The position numbers were made by a program, and so were the translations under genes. A stretch of 64,000 nt of DNA from CADEDV01 sp036383515. Its GTDB lineage: Bacteria > Bacteroidota > Bacteroidia > Chitinophagales > Chitinophagaceae. Positions within the stretch are counted from its first letter, which is position 1; the number at the start of each line of letters is the position of its first letter. The notes beneath the pieces were generated by a model. That model was not told where the DNA came from. It ran no database searches and saw only the letters and a list, made by a program, of their open reading frames with translations. The DNA lies in NCBI GenBank assembly GCA_036383515.1, contig DASVOE010000008.1:1-64000 (forward strand), given 5' to 3'. Shown one piece after another: positions 52,916-63,400 of the stretch.

Positions 52916-55900
52916 ATGGATATGGTAAAGAATAAAAAGGATGTAAGTAAGGGTAATCTTCCTATCCAGGTACCTTCCATTAACTTACCCAAAGGTGGTG
53001 GATCATTACGCGGAATCGGCGATACATTTTCTCCTGATCTTTTTACAGGCACCAGCAATTTTTCAATTCCCATTTCACTAACCGCTGCACGCGGCCTGGA
53101 ACCACAACTGTCGGTTGATTACAGTTCCGGTTCCGGCAATAGCGAATTCGGTCTTGGTTTTTCACTTTCACTAAATAAAATTTCGCTGACCACTGACAGG
53201 GGAATTCCACGTTACGAAGGTTCAGATATTCATATGTTATCAGGGGAAGGGGAATTGGTGAAAAAGAAAAGTGATGATAACCTGGAGAATCCGCGAATTG
53301 AAAATGAAAATGCCGGCACCTATATTGTTACTGTTTACTTACAAAGATTGGAAAGCCAGTTTTCAAAAATTGAAGAGTGGCTTAATACCGAAACCAATAT
53401 TTCCTACTGGAAAGTAATTACCAGGGATAATATTACAAGCTATTATGGGCGAACTGATAATTCACGCATATCGAATCCCGAAAACGAATTACAGGTTTTT
53501 GAATGGCTTATCGACGAAACTTGCGATGCCAAAGGCAATAAGATACTATACGATTACAAATGTGAAAACCTGGAGAATGTACCGCCCGCTGTATTCGAAG
53601 TTGACAGATTGTATAAGGCAAACCGATATATCCGGAGTATAAAATATGGTAACTACCGTGATGCATCAAATAATGACATTTTTGCTTTTGAAGTTTTGTT
53701 TAACTATGGTGAATATGATTTGCCAGTATCCGAAAATTCTATACAAAAGGAATGGGCATGCAGACCCGATCCATTTTCGACCTACAGAAGTGGTTTTGAA
53801 ATCCGGACTTATCGCAGATGTGAAAGCATCCTTTTATATCATCACTTTGAAAAGGAATTAGGAGATCCCTGCCTGGTAAGATCTGTTTCTTTCGGGTATA
53901 ATAATATACAGCAGTATAACCTCGTAGCAATGCAGGGCCTATCATTGTTGAGCACTGTACAGGTGACCGGTTACAGAAGAAATGATGATGGCAGTATCAG
54001 TAAACAGGCGATGCCGGAACTGCTGTTAAGCTATTCTGCATTTAAACCGCCGGTATCACCGGAGTTTAAAATCCTTTCTATGGGGGATGATACTATTCCC
54101 GGGTATATTGACGGATCACAATTTTTGCCGGTGGATCTGCATGGTGATGGATTGCCCGGATTTCTTTACAGCAATAAAGAAGTGACGTTCTATCTCGAAC
54201 CGGAAGGAGATGGAAGATATACATACCCCGATAGCTGCAACTCATTTCCGAATAATAAGGATCTTCAGAACGCTGCGGTTTTGCTTACTGATATTGATGG
54301 CAATGGTCAATTGGAGCTTGTTGTAAACAATCCCGGGCAGGCAGGCTATTATCAAAGCCGTGATGACGGAAGCTGGGATAATTTCCGGAGTTTCCTGAGC
54401 TACCCTAATGATATATTTAATTCAAATATCGAAAGTGCAGACCTTGATGCCAATGGCAAGACAGATCTGATTTTGCCCCGTTCACAAAGCCTGCTTATTT
54501 ATTACTCTAAAGGAAAGGAAGGATACAGCAACGGAAAACTAATTCCAAACGAAAACGGTTTTCCAAAAAAACAGAACAACGCCGGCGCACTGGTAACATT
54601 TGCAGATATGTTTGGCGATGGCCTTGCTCACAGGGCAAGGATCAGTAATGGTTTAGTTGAATGCTGGCCAAGCCTCGGGTATGGCCAATATGGAAAAAAA
54701 GTAACCATTGGCAATGCACCTTTTTTCGGAGATGATTTTAACAGTAAGCGATTATTTGTGGCGGATATTGATGGCTCGGGAACTGCAGATCTTGCTTACG
54801 TGTATTCGGACCGGGTGGAGATTTATATTAATCAAAGCGGCAATTCTTTTTCTGATCCTGTGCGGATAAATCTCCCGGATCTATACAGCGATATTGATCA
54901 GATCAGTTTTTCAGATATCCTGGGTAATGGTGTATCATGCCTTGTTTTTTCAAAGATGGCCCAGGTACCCGTTCATTATTATTACTGTTTTACAGGAAGC
55001 ACCTTACTGGACAACGGTATTACAACGCAAAGCATCAAACCTTACCTGCTAACGGAGTTTGATAATAACCTGGGAACTTTAACCCGGGTTAATTATTGCA
55101 GCTCCACCCGATTTTACCTCGAAGATAAAAGAACAGGGAGGCCATGGGTTACCAAATTGCATTTTCCTGTACAGGTAGTAGAGCAAATAACAGCGATCGA
55201 CAGGATATCAGGCTCAACATTTGTCAGAAAGTTTAAATATCATGATGGCTATTATGATACAACGGAAAAAACATTCTGCGGTTTTGGATATATTGAATCC
55301 TGGGATTCAGAAACATTTGAGGGATATAAACAACTTCAATTAAAAAGCAGTTATCCTATAGCTGAGATTTCACCTGAGCTTTACGTGCCGCCTGTTTATA
55401 CAAGAACCTGGTACAATACAGGGTCATATAAAAGCCAGGGCATTATTTCCAAACAATACAAGTCGGAATATTTTAAAGGAGATAAGGAAGCTTACGATTT
55501 TCCTGACAGTGTTTTCTCTTCCGGCGTTTACAGAGCAAATCACAATACGTTGATGCAGGCATACTTTGCGCTCAAAGGAAATCTTATTCGTAAAGAAGTG
55601 TATGCTGACGATAATACACCAGACTCCTGCAATCCATATACTGTCAGCGAGTCAAACATGGAAGTTGTTTTGATACAACCCGCTGACGAAAAACAGCATG
55701 CAGTATTCCTGGTGCATGCCCGGGAAAGTATTACATATAATTATGAAAGAAATCCATTAGACCCGACCGTACAGCAGGATTTCATTCTTGAAACTGATCT
55801 GCTTTGCGGCCTGGCGAAAAAAACCTGTACCATATTTCTGCCAAGGCGTTTGCTTGGGGATATAGTGCATAAAGTGTACCCGGAACAAAAATTGATAAAG

Positions 55901-58900
55901 GCGAATGCCGGATGGAGTGACTATATCGATACAAAAGATACAGATCCATACAGGTGGCGGGGCGTAGAATATAAGGACAGGCAGTTTGAAATATTTAACC
56001 TCGATGCGGGAACCGAAAAATATTTTTCATTCAACGATGTTAAGACACAACTAGCTGAAGCATTTCAGAACATTGTAAAATATGAAGGTGATTTAACAGA
56101 AGGAAAGTTGCAGGCAAGACAACTTACCTGGAATAATACGTATTTCTGGAACGAGGATCAAACCGATGTTCTTTCATTGAGTTATATTGCTTGCAGGGGT
56201 TTGCTTCATCATAGCGAACAGGCTTCCTTTACAAAAGAAGTAATAGATAAATCATTTAAGGGAAAGTTAAGCGATGATGTAATCAGTAAAGAAGGCGGAT
56301 ATATTTTTGATACTGATACCGGTTATTGGTGGAATAAAGGATTGGTGCAACACTATTTTCTGCCCAATGAACCTGAGGCTTTCTTTATGCCCACTGTCAC
56401 AGATAATGCTTTTGTGGACAAATCATCTTCACTCTACAGGAAAGTCGAAGTATCCTACAACAAGCCCTATAATTTTCTTCCCGTAGTATTAAAAGACTGC
56501 CTCGACGAAAACACGGTGAATGAAGAAAGATTCTTTGTTGACTACCAAACTAACCAATACTATCAGTCTTTAGATTTCAACAAAAACATAAGCCAGGTTT
56601 TGTTTGATCCCATGGGCCAGGTAATCGTCAGCTCTTTATTTGGTATTGAAAACAATACTAAGATTGGTGGGATGAGACTGTATGAGTATGATGGTGAACC
56701 GGCTGAATACATCATGCGTTTGACCGGATCATCAGGCGAGCCTGTTAGCTTTAATGATGTCATCACTCATACTGAATATTACCTGCAGGGAGCTGTTAGT
56801 TATTTTTATTACAATCTCAATGCCTGGAAGGAAGGACAGGGCAGCACTAATTTCCAGCCGCAGAGTACGATCACACTATTGCGTGAGCAGTACTACCATT
56901 TACCAGAAGGGGATACGCCATTTCAATGCCAGCTGATCATCGAATTCTATGATGGCCTGGGTCGTTGCCTTGAAAAAAAACAAAAAGTTGGTCCGGGGAT
57001 GGCTTTTACAAGAGATGCTTACGGCAAGCTGGTGCGTGATGCGTTTAATGAAGTAAAGCAGTTAATAACAAACGACAGGTTCGTTGTATCCGGAAGAACA
57101 GTTTATAATAACAAGGGAAAACCATGTGAAGAATATTTCCCTTACTACAGTAACAACCCATTTTACGAATCGCAGGAGGAAATGGAAAAATTGTTGCCTC
57201 CTCCCATCACTACATATTATGATCCATTACTCAGAATCATACGGGTAGTATCGCCAAAAAAATTCTTCTCCAAAATTGAATACCTGTCCTGGGAACAAAG
57301 GCAGTATGATGAAGATGATACAGTAAAAGATGCGGAGTACTATATAGAATTCATGAAAAATTATCCTGCGGATCCAACACAGGCGCAGAAGGATGAAAAA
57401 GATGCCCTGGATAAAGCTGCATTGTTTTATGATACACCTGTTACTACCATCAATGATAATACAGGCTACCAAATATTTTCGCGGCAAATCCTGGTAAAAA
57501 AAGAATTGCCCGGGAATCTGTTGCCTCCGGAAAAAAGAGAATTGACCAGTTACCAGGTAAACGACATACAGGGAAGGATATTAGAAATAATTGATCCGCG
57601 CCTGTACCTGTCTAATTGCACCAAAGGGACAAACTATTATAATTTCAGGTACCGGTATATGATGGACGACGATACGCCGTTTTATACGGACAGTGCAGAC
57701 GCAGGAACGCAATTACACTTTAGTAATATTTTTGGTAACCTGTGCTGGTCTTACAGTGCCCGCGATTATTGCCAGTTTATTACTTATGACAGGCTGCAAA
57801 GAAAAAAAACATTACATGTAAAAAAAGTTGAAGCCGGTGCAGTTGTTATTCCAGGTGATTTTAACTTGGTTGAAATATTTACCTATGGTGAAACTCGGTC
57901 CGATGCAGATAAGTATAATTTACGGGGCAAACTATACCAACTAAATGACCTTTCAGGAGTCGTTATAAATACCTCTTATAGTATGCAGGGCCAGTTGCTT
58001 ACTACTTCCCGGTACATGGCAGCAGATTATAAAACGGCTATTGACTGGAATAAAGCGGTGGAACTTGATGAGAACCCCCTCCTTTCAATTTTCAACTACA
58101 ATGCTTTGAAATGTTTGTTATCGGAAACTACGCCCGATGGCACTATGACCTCGTATACCTATGAACCCAGGGGGTTGCCTGAACAAATAACCGTGACCTA
58201 TGCCGATGGGGTAGTGCAGCCGATTGTCAATCGTATTGAATATGATGCCAACAAGCAAAGAATAAGTATTGAATATGCCAATGAAATAATTACAACTTAT
58301 ACTTACGAAACGACCACGTCGCGGCTAATAAGATTATTAAGTAAACGACCGGTGATTGCCGCAACCAATGCAATAGCTAATGATATTATACAGGACATAT
58401 CATACACGTATGATCCGGTAGGAAATATTACCCGGAAATGGGATTATAGTTTTGAAACTGTGTTTAACAGGAACCAGGAAGTAAATCCCTGTTCTGATTA
58501 TCTATACGATTCTCTTTACAGGGTTATTAATGCAAATGGCAGGCAGCATCCCGGTATTAATAGTAATACTTATAAAAACAACAAATCGGATGGTAGTTTT
58601 AAACAATCCCGTTTCAGTCAGCTGCCATTGATTAATGATGCTGAAAAACTCGAAAACTATTTTGAAACCTTTACGTATGATGATGGGGGCAACCTTGTAG
58701 AAAAACAGCATACGGCATTATCAGCGTCTTTTACTACCGAAACCCCCGTAGAAGATTATTGCAACAGGCTTCTCAACCTGGAATATGATGCTTCAGGAAA
58801 CCAGCGGCAATTAAATATTAATAATGTGGTATCGCTCGGTTTCAACTGTTGCGAAAATCTTGTAAAAGCAGCCATCATAGAACGTGATGAAATGGACGAT

Positions 58901-60310
58901 TCAGATTACTATGTATATGATAGTAATGAAATGCGTACCCGCAAAGTCAGTGAACGTATGGCTAATGGTGGGGCAACCACTGAAATTTTAGATGTGGTAT
59001 ATGCCGGCAATTATATAGTAACGCAGGATAAAGCGATTGCTGCAAAAGGAAATACAACAATTAAACCGGAGCGGCACACGGTAAGGGTAATGTGTAATAC
59101 GGCATGTGTAGCAATAATAAATTATGAAGTAACTAACAGCGGTATACAACGTAACGGATCTGCAGAAACCAAGAGCATAAGGTTTCAGATGGATGATAAT
59201 ATCGGATCAGTTTCCCTGGAGATGAGCGTCCAGGCATTAATGATAAGCTACGAGGAATATTTTTCATTTGGCGGCACGGCTATAATTGCCGGTGAAAACC
59301 AGGTGGAAGTAGCGCTTAAAGTATATCGTTACTCGGGCAAAGAATGTGACGATAGCACGGGACTTTATTATTATGGTGCGAGGTATTATATATCCTGGCT
59401 GGGACGCTGGCTAAACTGTGATCCGGCGGGTACAGTTGATGGATTAAATCTTTATGAGTTTGTCGGAAATAACCCGATAAAAATGATTGACCCGGACGGA
59501 AAGCAAAAGAGAGCGTTGGATACTGATGCATTGGTGGAAAGCGTCCGGTATATGACAAGCCATGAATTAGAAACCTCATTAAAGCTTGCCAACAGGGTAT
59601 TTGATGAGGCATATGCCAACCCGGCTCTTTTTACTGATGAAAATGCCAGGTTTAGCCCGGCCTTAGAGACCGATCTGACAGATTTTATTAATACTTTCTC
59701 CGGTGCATTCGTGGCTGCTAATCAAACATTAGAGGATGCTCTAAAAGCTGCAGGGGCTAATGATGATGAACAAACGACCAGTCAGCTAAATGCATATAAA
59801 TATTTAAGAGGAAAATCAAATACAAGTATAGCAGCAGCATTTCCGAAAATTGATTTTGTAGCAACATCTACAGCCTCCCCAAAAGGTTTCGAACTTCATC
59901 ACATTATTTACAAAGCCATGGATCCTCAAAATGCCACAACAGCTTACAATTTCGCGATGGCAACAAGAGGAAGTGCCGGCTCAGGCTTTGTTGGAACGCA
60001 TGAAGGTCTTTTTCACCTTATTACTTCGGGTAATGATTCAACAATATATAAGACAGCCGTGGCAGGGGTTTCAGGTCTTTTTAAAAGGATAATTAAAAGT
60101 AAAGTCGGGGATCGCAAGTTTCTGAAAGCCAGAAAAGGTGGTACGTATTCGGCATCTACCGCCGCAAAGACAAAAGACTTCCGGTCACCATCCATGCGAT
60201 TACAGATCATTGCGGCACGCAAACGTGAAAAGGCCGGAGGCACTACAAGATTTTTTAAACTCAAACCGGGACAGACTACTAACCCAATGAAACCAACATA
60301 CCATTTCTAA
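52916..60310 (+). CDS. Tc toxin TcB-TcC fusion with RHS shell and HNH-like effector
   Basis: 2464 residues. Order: SpvB domain (about 20-300, with GGGSLRGIGDTFSPDLFTGT and FGLGFSLSLNKI); TcdB-type middle region with FG-GAP-like Asp loops (about 405-670, e.g. DLHGDGLP, TDIDGNGQ, ADIDGSGT); TcB middle-C region; then an RHS shell (about 1300-2195) ending in the core YRYSGKECDDSTGLYYYGAR, the ARYY/RW segment and the MIDPDG autoproteolysis-site motif at 2192-2195. Beyond it is a 269-residue C-terminal effector. In Tc toxins this part is cleaved off and held inside the shell. The effector shows FELHHIIYKAMD (His 2328/2329) and THEGLFH (His 2362, 2367), an HNH-like spacing. TcB and TcC are fused in one protein. 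No signal peptide. Confidence 0.92.
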   Translation: MDMVKNKKDVSKGNLPIQVPSINLPKGGGSLRGIGDTFSPDLFTGTSNFSIPISLTAARGLEPQLSVDYSSGSGNSEFGLGFSLSLNKISLTTDRGIPRYEGSDIHMLSGEGELVKKKSDDNLENPRIENENAGTYIVTVYLQRLESQFSKIEEWLNTETNISYWKVITRDNITSYYGRTDNSRISNPENELQVFEWLIDETCDAKGNKILYDYKCENLENVPPAVFEVDRLYKANRYIRSIKYGNYRDASNNDIFAFEVLFNYGEYDLPVSENSIQKEWACRPDPFSTYRSGFEIRTYRRCESILLYHHFEKELGDPCLVRSVSFGYNNIQQYNLVAMQGLSLLSTVQVTGYRRNDDGSISKQAMPELLLSYSAFKPPVSPEFKILSMGDDTIPGYIDGSQFLPVDLHGDGLPGFLYSNKEVTFYLEPEGDGRYTYPDSCNSFPNNKDLQNAAVLLTDIDGNGQLELVVNNPGQAGYYQSRDDGSWDNFRSFLSYPNDIFNSNIESADLDANGKTDLILPRSQSLLIYYSKGKEGYSNGKLIPNENGFPKKQNNAGALVTFADMFGDGLAHRARISNGLVECWPSLGYGQYGKKVTIGNAPFFGDDFNSKRLFVADIDGSGTADLAYVYSDRVEIYINQSGNSFSDPVRINLPDLYSDIDQISFSDILGNGVSCLVFSKMAQVPVHYYYCFTGSTLLDNGITTQSIKPYLLTEFDNNLGTLTRVNYCSSTRFYLEDKRTGRPWVTKLHFPVQVVEQITAIDRISGSTFVRKFKYHDGYYDTTEKTFCGFGYIESWDSETFEGYKQLQLKSSYPIAEISPELYVPPVYTRTWYNTGSYKSQGIISKQYKSEYFKGDKEAYDFPDSVFSSGVYRANHNTLMQAYFALKGNLIRKEVYADDNTPDSCNPYTVSESNMEVVLIQPADEKQHAVFLVHARESITYNYERNPLDPTVQQDFILETDLLCGLAKKTCTIFLPRRLLGDIVHKVYPEQKLIKANAGWSDYIDTKDTDPYRWRGVEYKDRQFEIFNLDAGTEKYFSFNDVKTQLAEAFQNIVKYEGDLTEGKLQARQLTWNNTYFWNEDQTDVLSLSYIACRGLLHHSEQASFTKEVIDKSFKGKLSDDVISKEGGYIFDTDTGYWWNKGLVQHYFLPNEPEAFFMPTVTDNAFVDKSSSLYRKVEVSYNKPYNFLPVVLKDCLDENTVNEERFFVDYQTNQYYQSLDFNKNISQVLFDPMGQVIVSSLFGIENNTKIGGMRLYEYDGEPAEYIMRLTGSSGEPVSFNDVITHTEYYLQGAVSYFYYNLNAWKEGQGSTNFQPQSTITLLREQYYHLPEGDTPFQCQLIIEFYDGLGRCLEKKQKVGPGMAFTRDAYGKLVRDAFNEVKQLITNDRFVVSGRTVYNNKGKPCEEYFPYYSNNPFYESQEEMEKLLPPPITTYYDPLLRIIRVVSPKKFFSKIEYLSWEQRQYDEDDTVKDAEYYIEFMKNYPADPTQAQKDEKDALDKAALFYDTPVTTINDNTGYQIFSRQILVKKELPGNLLPPEKRELTSYQVNDIQGRILEIIDPRLYLSNCTKGTNYYNFRYRYMMDDDTPFYTDSADAGTQLHFSNIFGNLCWSYSARDYCQFITYDRLQRKKTLHVKKVEAGAVVIPGDFNLVEIFTYGETRSDADKYNLRGKLYQLNDLSGVVINTSYSMQGQLLTTSRYMAADYKTAIDWNKAVELDENPLLSIFNYNALKCLLSETTPDGTMTSYTYEPRGLPEQITVTYADGVVQPIVNRIEYDANKQRISIEYANEIITTYTYETTTSRLIRLLSKRPVIAATNAIANDIIQDISYTYDPVGNITRKWDYSFETVFNRNQEVNPCSDYLYDSLYRVINANGRQHPGINSNTYKNNKSDGSFKQSRFSQLPLINDAEKLENYFETFTYDDGGNLVEKQHTALSASFTTETPVEDYCNRLLNLEYDASGNQRQLNINNVVSLGFNCCENLVKAAIIERDEMDDSDYYVYDSNEMRTRKVSERMANGGATTEILDVVYAGNYIVTQDKAIAAKGNTTIKPERHTVRVMCNTACVAIINYEVTNSGIQRNGSAETKSIRFQMDDNIGSVSLEMSVQALMISYEEYFSFGGTAIIAGENQVEVALKVYRYSGKECDDSTGLYYYGARYYISWLGRWLNCDPAGTVDGLNLYEFVGNNPIKMIDPDGKQKRALDTDALVESVRYMTSHELETSLKLANRVFDEAYANPALFTDENARFSPALETDLTDFINTFSGAFVAANQTLEDALKAAGANDDEQTTSQLNAYKYLRGKSNTSIAAAFPKIDFVATSTASPKGFELHHIIYKAMDPQNATTAYNFAMATRGSAGSGFVGTHEGLFHLITSGNDSTIYKTAVAGVSGLFKRIIKSKVGDRKFLKARKGGTYSASTAAKTKDFRSPSMRLQIIAARKREKAGGTTRFFKLKPGQTTNPMKPTYHF

Positions 60311-60451
60311 TAGAAGAAACAATTAACCCGTGTCTTCCTGTGAAAACGATTCGTTGATTAAATACTTGTTGCGACAAGATATTCCGCCCGGATTCGTAAG
60401 AAGTACATTATTGCATCCGGGATTGTAAAAATTAATATAAACAGAAAAACG

Positions 60452-63400
60452 ATGGCCACTAAAACAATCAACACCGAACTGGCTGCTTTCAAAAAAAGAA
60501 ACCCTGGTTTCGATTTAATGGAAATAGACTTTTTTAATCTTAAAAGTATTTCAAAATTAAAAAAGCTAATGCCATCCGCTGAGATAACCGACAAACAACA
60601 GCTGATTGAGAAATTGATGCTGATGCAACGGTTGCAGCGGGTAGCCGGCGATGAGAAAACAGCAGAGAAACTCATTTCACTGGGATTGCATTCAGCGCAT
60701 CATATTTCCAATATCCCGGAGAAAAAATTCACCAGGTTATATGGTTCAAAGCTCAATACAAAAAAACAACCGGATAAAACCAAACAGGTACATGAAAATG
60801 CGCTTGCCGTTACGGCAAAGATCAGGCACGCTTTCGCAAATGTGCACAGCATGGTTGCTTCGCCACATTTTAGCAATGCAACTTTTAATCATGTTTCCGG
60901 TGAATTAGCAGATTACATACAGGGTATACCTAATTACAGGGATCTTTTTGGCAGCATGGACTATTGTAAATGCGATCAGTGCAAATCCATCTTCAGTCCT
61001 GCAGCTTATTTTTTGGATATAATGCGCATCACGGATGATTATATCACAGACCCCAATAAAAATAAACCATCTGGGGTTATTCAGCCGGGAATGAGCCTGG
61101 CCGATCGCCGTCCCGATCTTTTTGATCTTCCGTTAACCTGTGACAATACCAATACCGCTATACCTTTTCTCCAGATCGTCAACAGGATTATCGAATCCAA
61201 ACTGCAAAACGATTTTCGTGTAAGTGATGGCGTTGCAAAAGAAGGAACCAGCAGTACTATCACGCTGAACAGTGCCGCTTCCCCGGATTTGAATGCCTAT
61301 GCCGGAATGGAAATCGAAATTAATGCCGGAACAGGAAAAGGACAGAAGAGAATGATACAATCCTACAATGGAAGTAATAAGGAAGCAACCCTTTCAGACA
61401 AATGGGAAATAATTCCTGATTCAACATCTGGGTATAGTATCTATCAAAATGTAAATGCAGTATTGGCCAGCGCTGTTTACCCGTTCAACCTTCCTTATCA
61501 TCCGGCATTGGAACAAATCCGCCTTTATCTTGGCCAGGTCAATACATCCCTGAAAAACATTTACGGTGATTTTCTGAAACCTGTAAATTTTGGTACGGTG
61601 GCATCTGCCGCAAACAATACCATTACGCTTTCTTCAGCTGCTTCTGATAAGAACAATGCCTATACCAGTATGGTCATAGAAATTGCGGGGGGAAAAGGCA
61701 TTGGACAAAAGAGAGACATTACTGATTATGCCGGAGAAAAAAAACAGGCAACCGTAGCAAAGGATTGGGAAATAATTCCGGACAATACTTCGAAGTATTA
61801 TATCTATGATCTTTTGCCTGAAGCCAGGGAGAGTCTCGGTTTGTCCATTGAAGAATACGAGTTGCTGCTTTGCCCGGCCATAATTGATGGCAAGTCTATA
61901 TCTCCCCGTTATGGTTACGAAGACTTCGATATCAATAAACTTGTAAGTGTTCTCACCCCATTGGATGATTTCCTGTATCGTACAAAACTAGAACGTGCAC
62001 AATTCATTTCACTTATTGTACAGGATCTCGATACCGAAGAACTCCAGGCAGGCCTCGCTCTGAAATTCTTTATCAATAATACAGGAGACCCGGATTACTT
62101 ACAGGTAATTACAGACGACAAGGATCCCGATAATCCCTATGAAAAAATTATAAACCTGTCCATAAAACGTTTGGACAGGTTGTGCCGGTTTATCCGGCTT
62201 CAATCAGCATTGAAATGGTCTTTTGCTGATCTCGACTGGATAATGAAAATAACCGGGAACGATGAAATTACACCGCAACTTATCATTACCCTGTCTGAGA
62301 TCAAACGTCTGCAGGCAGCAACCGGACTTTTGCCGCTGGAAATCGGCAGCTTTATTACGGATATGAAAACTTCGGGGCGTGTACACGCAGCAGCGCCACA
62401 AGATTTTTTTGATCTTGTATTTAATAATCCGCAGGTATTGAGAAACCAGCGTCCGTATTCATCTACAGCGTATGTTCCTTTCAACCCGGCGCTTTCATTT
62501 CCCTGGACCATTAAGGGTTCAACAGCAACCGATGAAGCAATTCGCAGCAGGTTGAAATCAGCATTGTGTTTGAATGATAATGATCTCAGTCTTCTTGCCA
62601 CATTTGTTTGCTGGCTGGTAAACCCTTCCTCCCTTAATAAGGATACGCTGCTTCTTTCAATCTCCAACTTGAGCTGGATGTACCGGCTTTCAAAACTCTC
62701 ATCTATTTTAAAGCTGAACGTTAACGATTGTTTACTGCTGCTATCGCTGGTTTATTTTCCGGATGAACCGAATTATATATATCCAAAAGCAGGTGCAATA
62801 AAGCCGGGACTGGATATCCTCGTTAAGTTATCAGCAGTTGCAGATTGGCTTAAACTATCGCGGTTTACATTGCCGCAGTTGCAATATATCATTACAGGCA
62901 GCATTCAGCATAAATTTTACAGGGGGTATGATCCGCTTCAATTACCTGCTTTTATTCAAAAACTGGAAGTGCTTGCAGAAAATTCCAGGTTAAAAAAAGA
63001 GTCTTTTGTTTTCGAAGACATTGATGCCTCAACATCCGCTTTTGTTCATTCAGAGATGATCCAAAAGAAAATGATTGACAGCAACGGCATAGTGCTTCTT
63101 AACAATATCAATTTCGCAGACAGCAGTAGTCTTTTTCCAATCGGGCAGGATGTATTTGAAACGAATGAAGTAAGCAAAAATGAATCAGTGGGGGTATTTA
63201 ATACACTCAGCTCTGCGGCGCATCAGATCATTATTCTTTTACCAGGTAATAAACCAACCGGAAATTTAAGTGAGGTGTTTACACAATACAGTTCACTGCA
63301 ATTTCTTTTTTTAGAGGAGGATGACCCGGTATCTTCTTACGATGGAGTAAGCCGGACTGCGACGGTAGCGAATAAATGGGTTACGATCCCCGATACTAAT

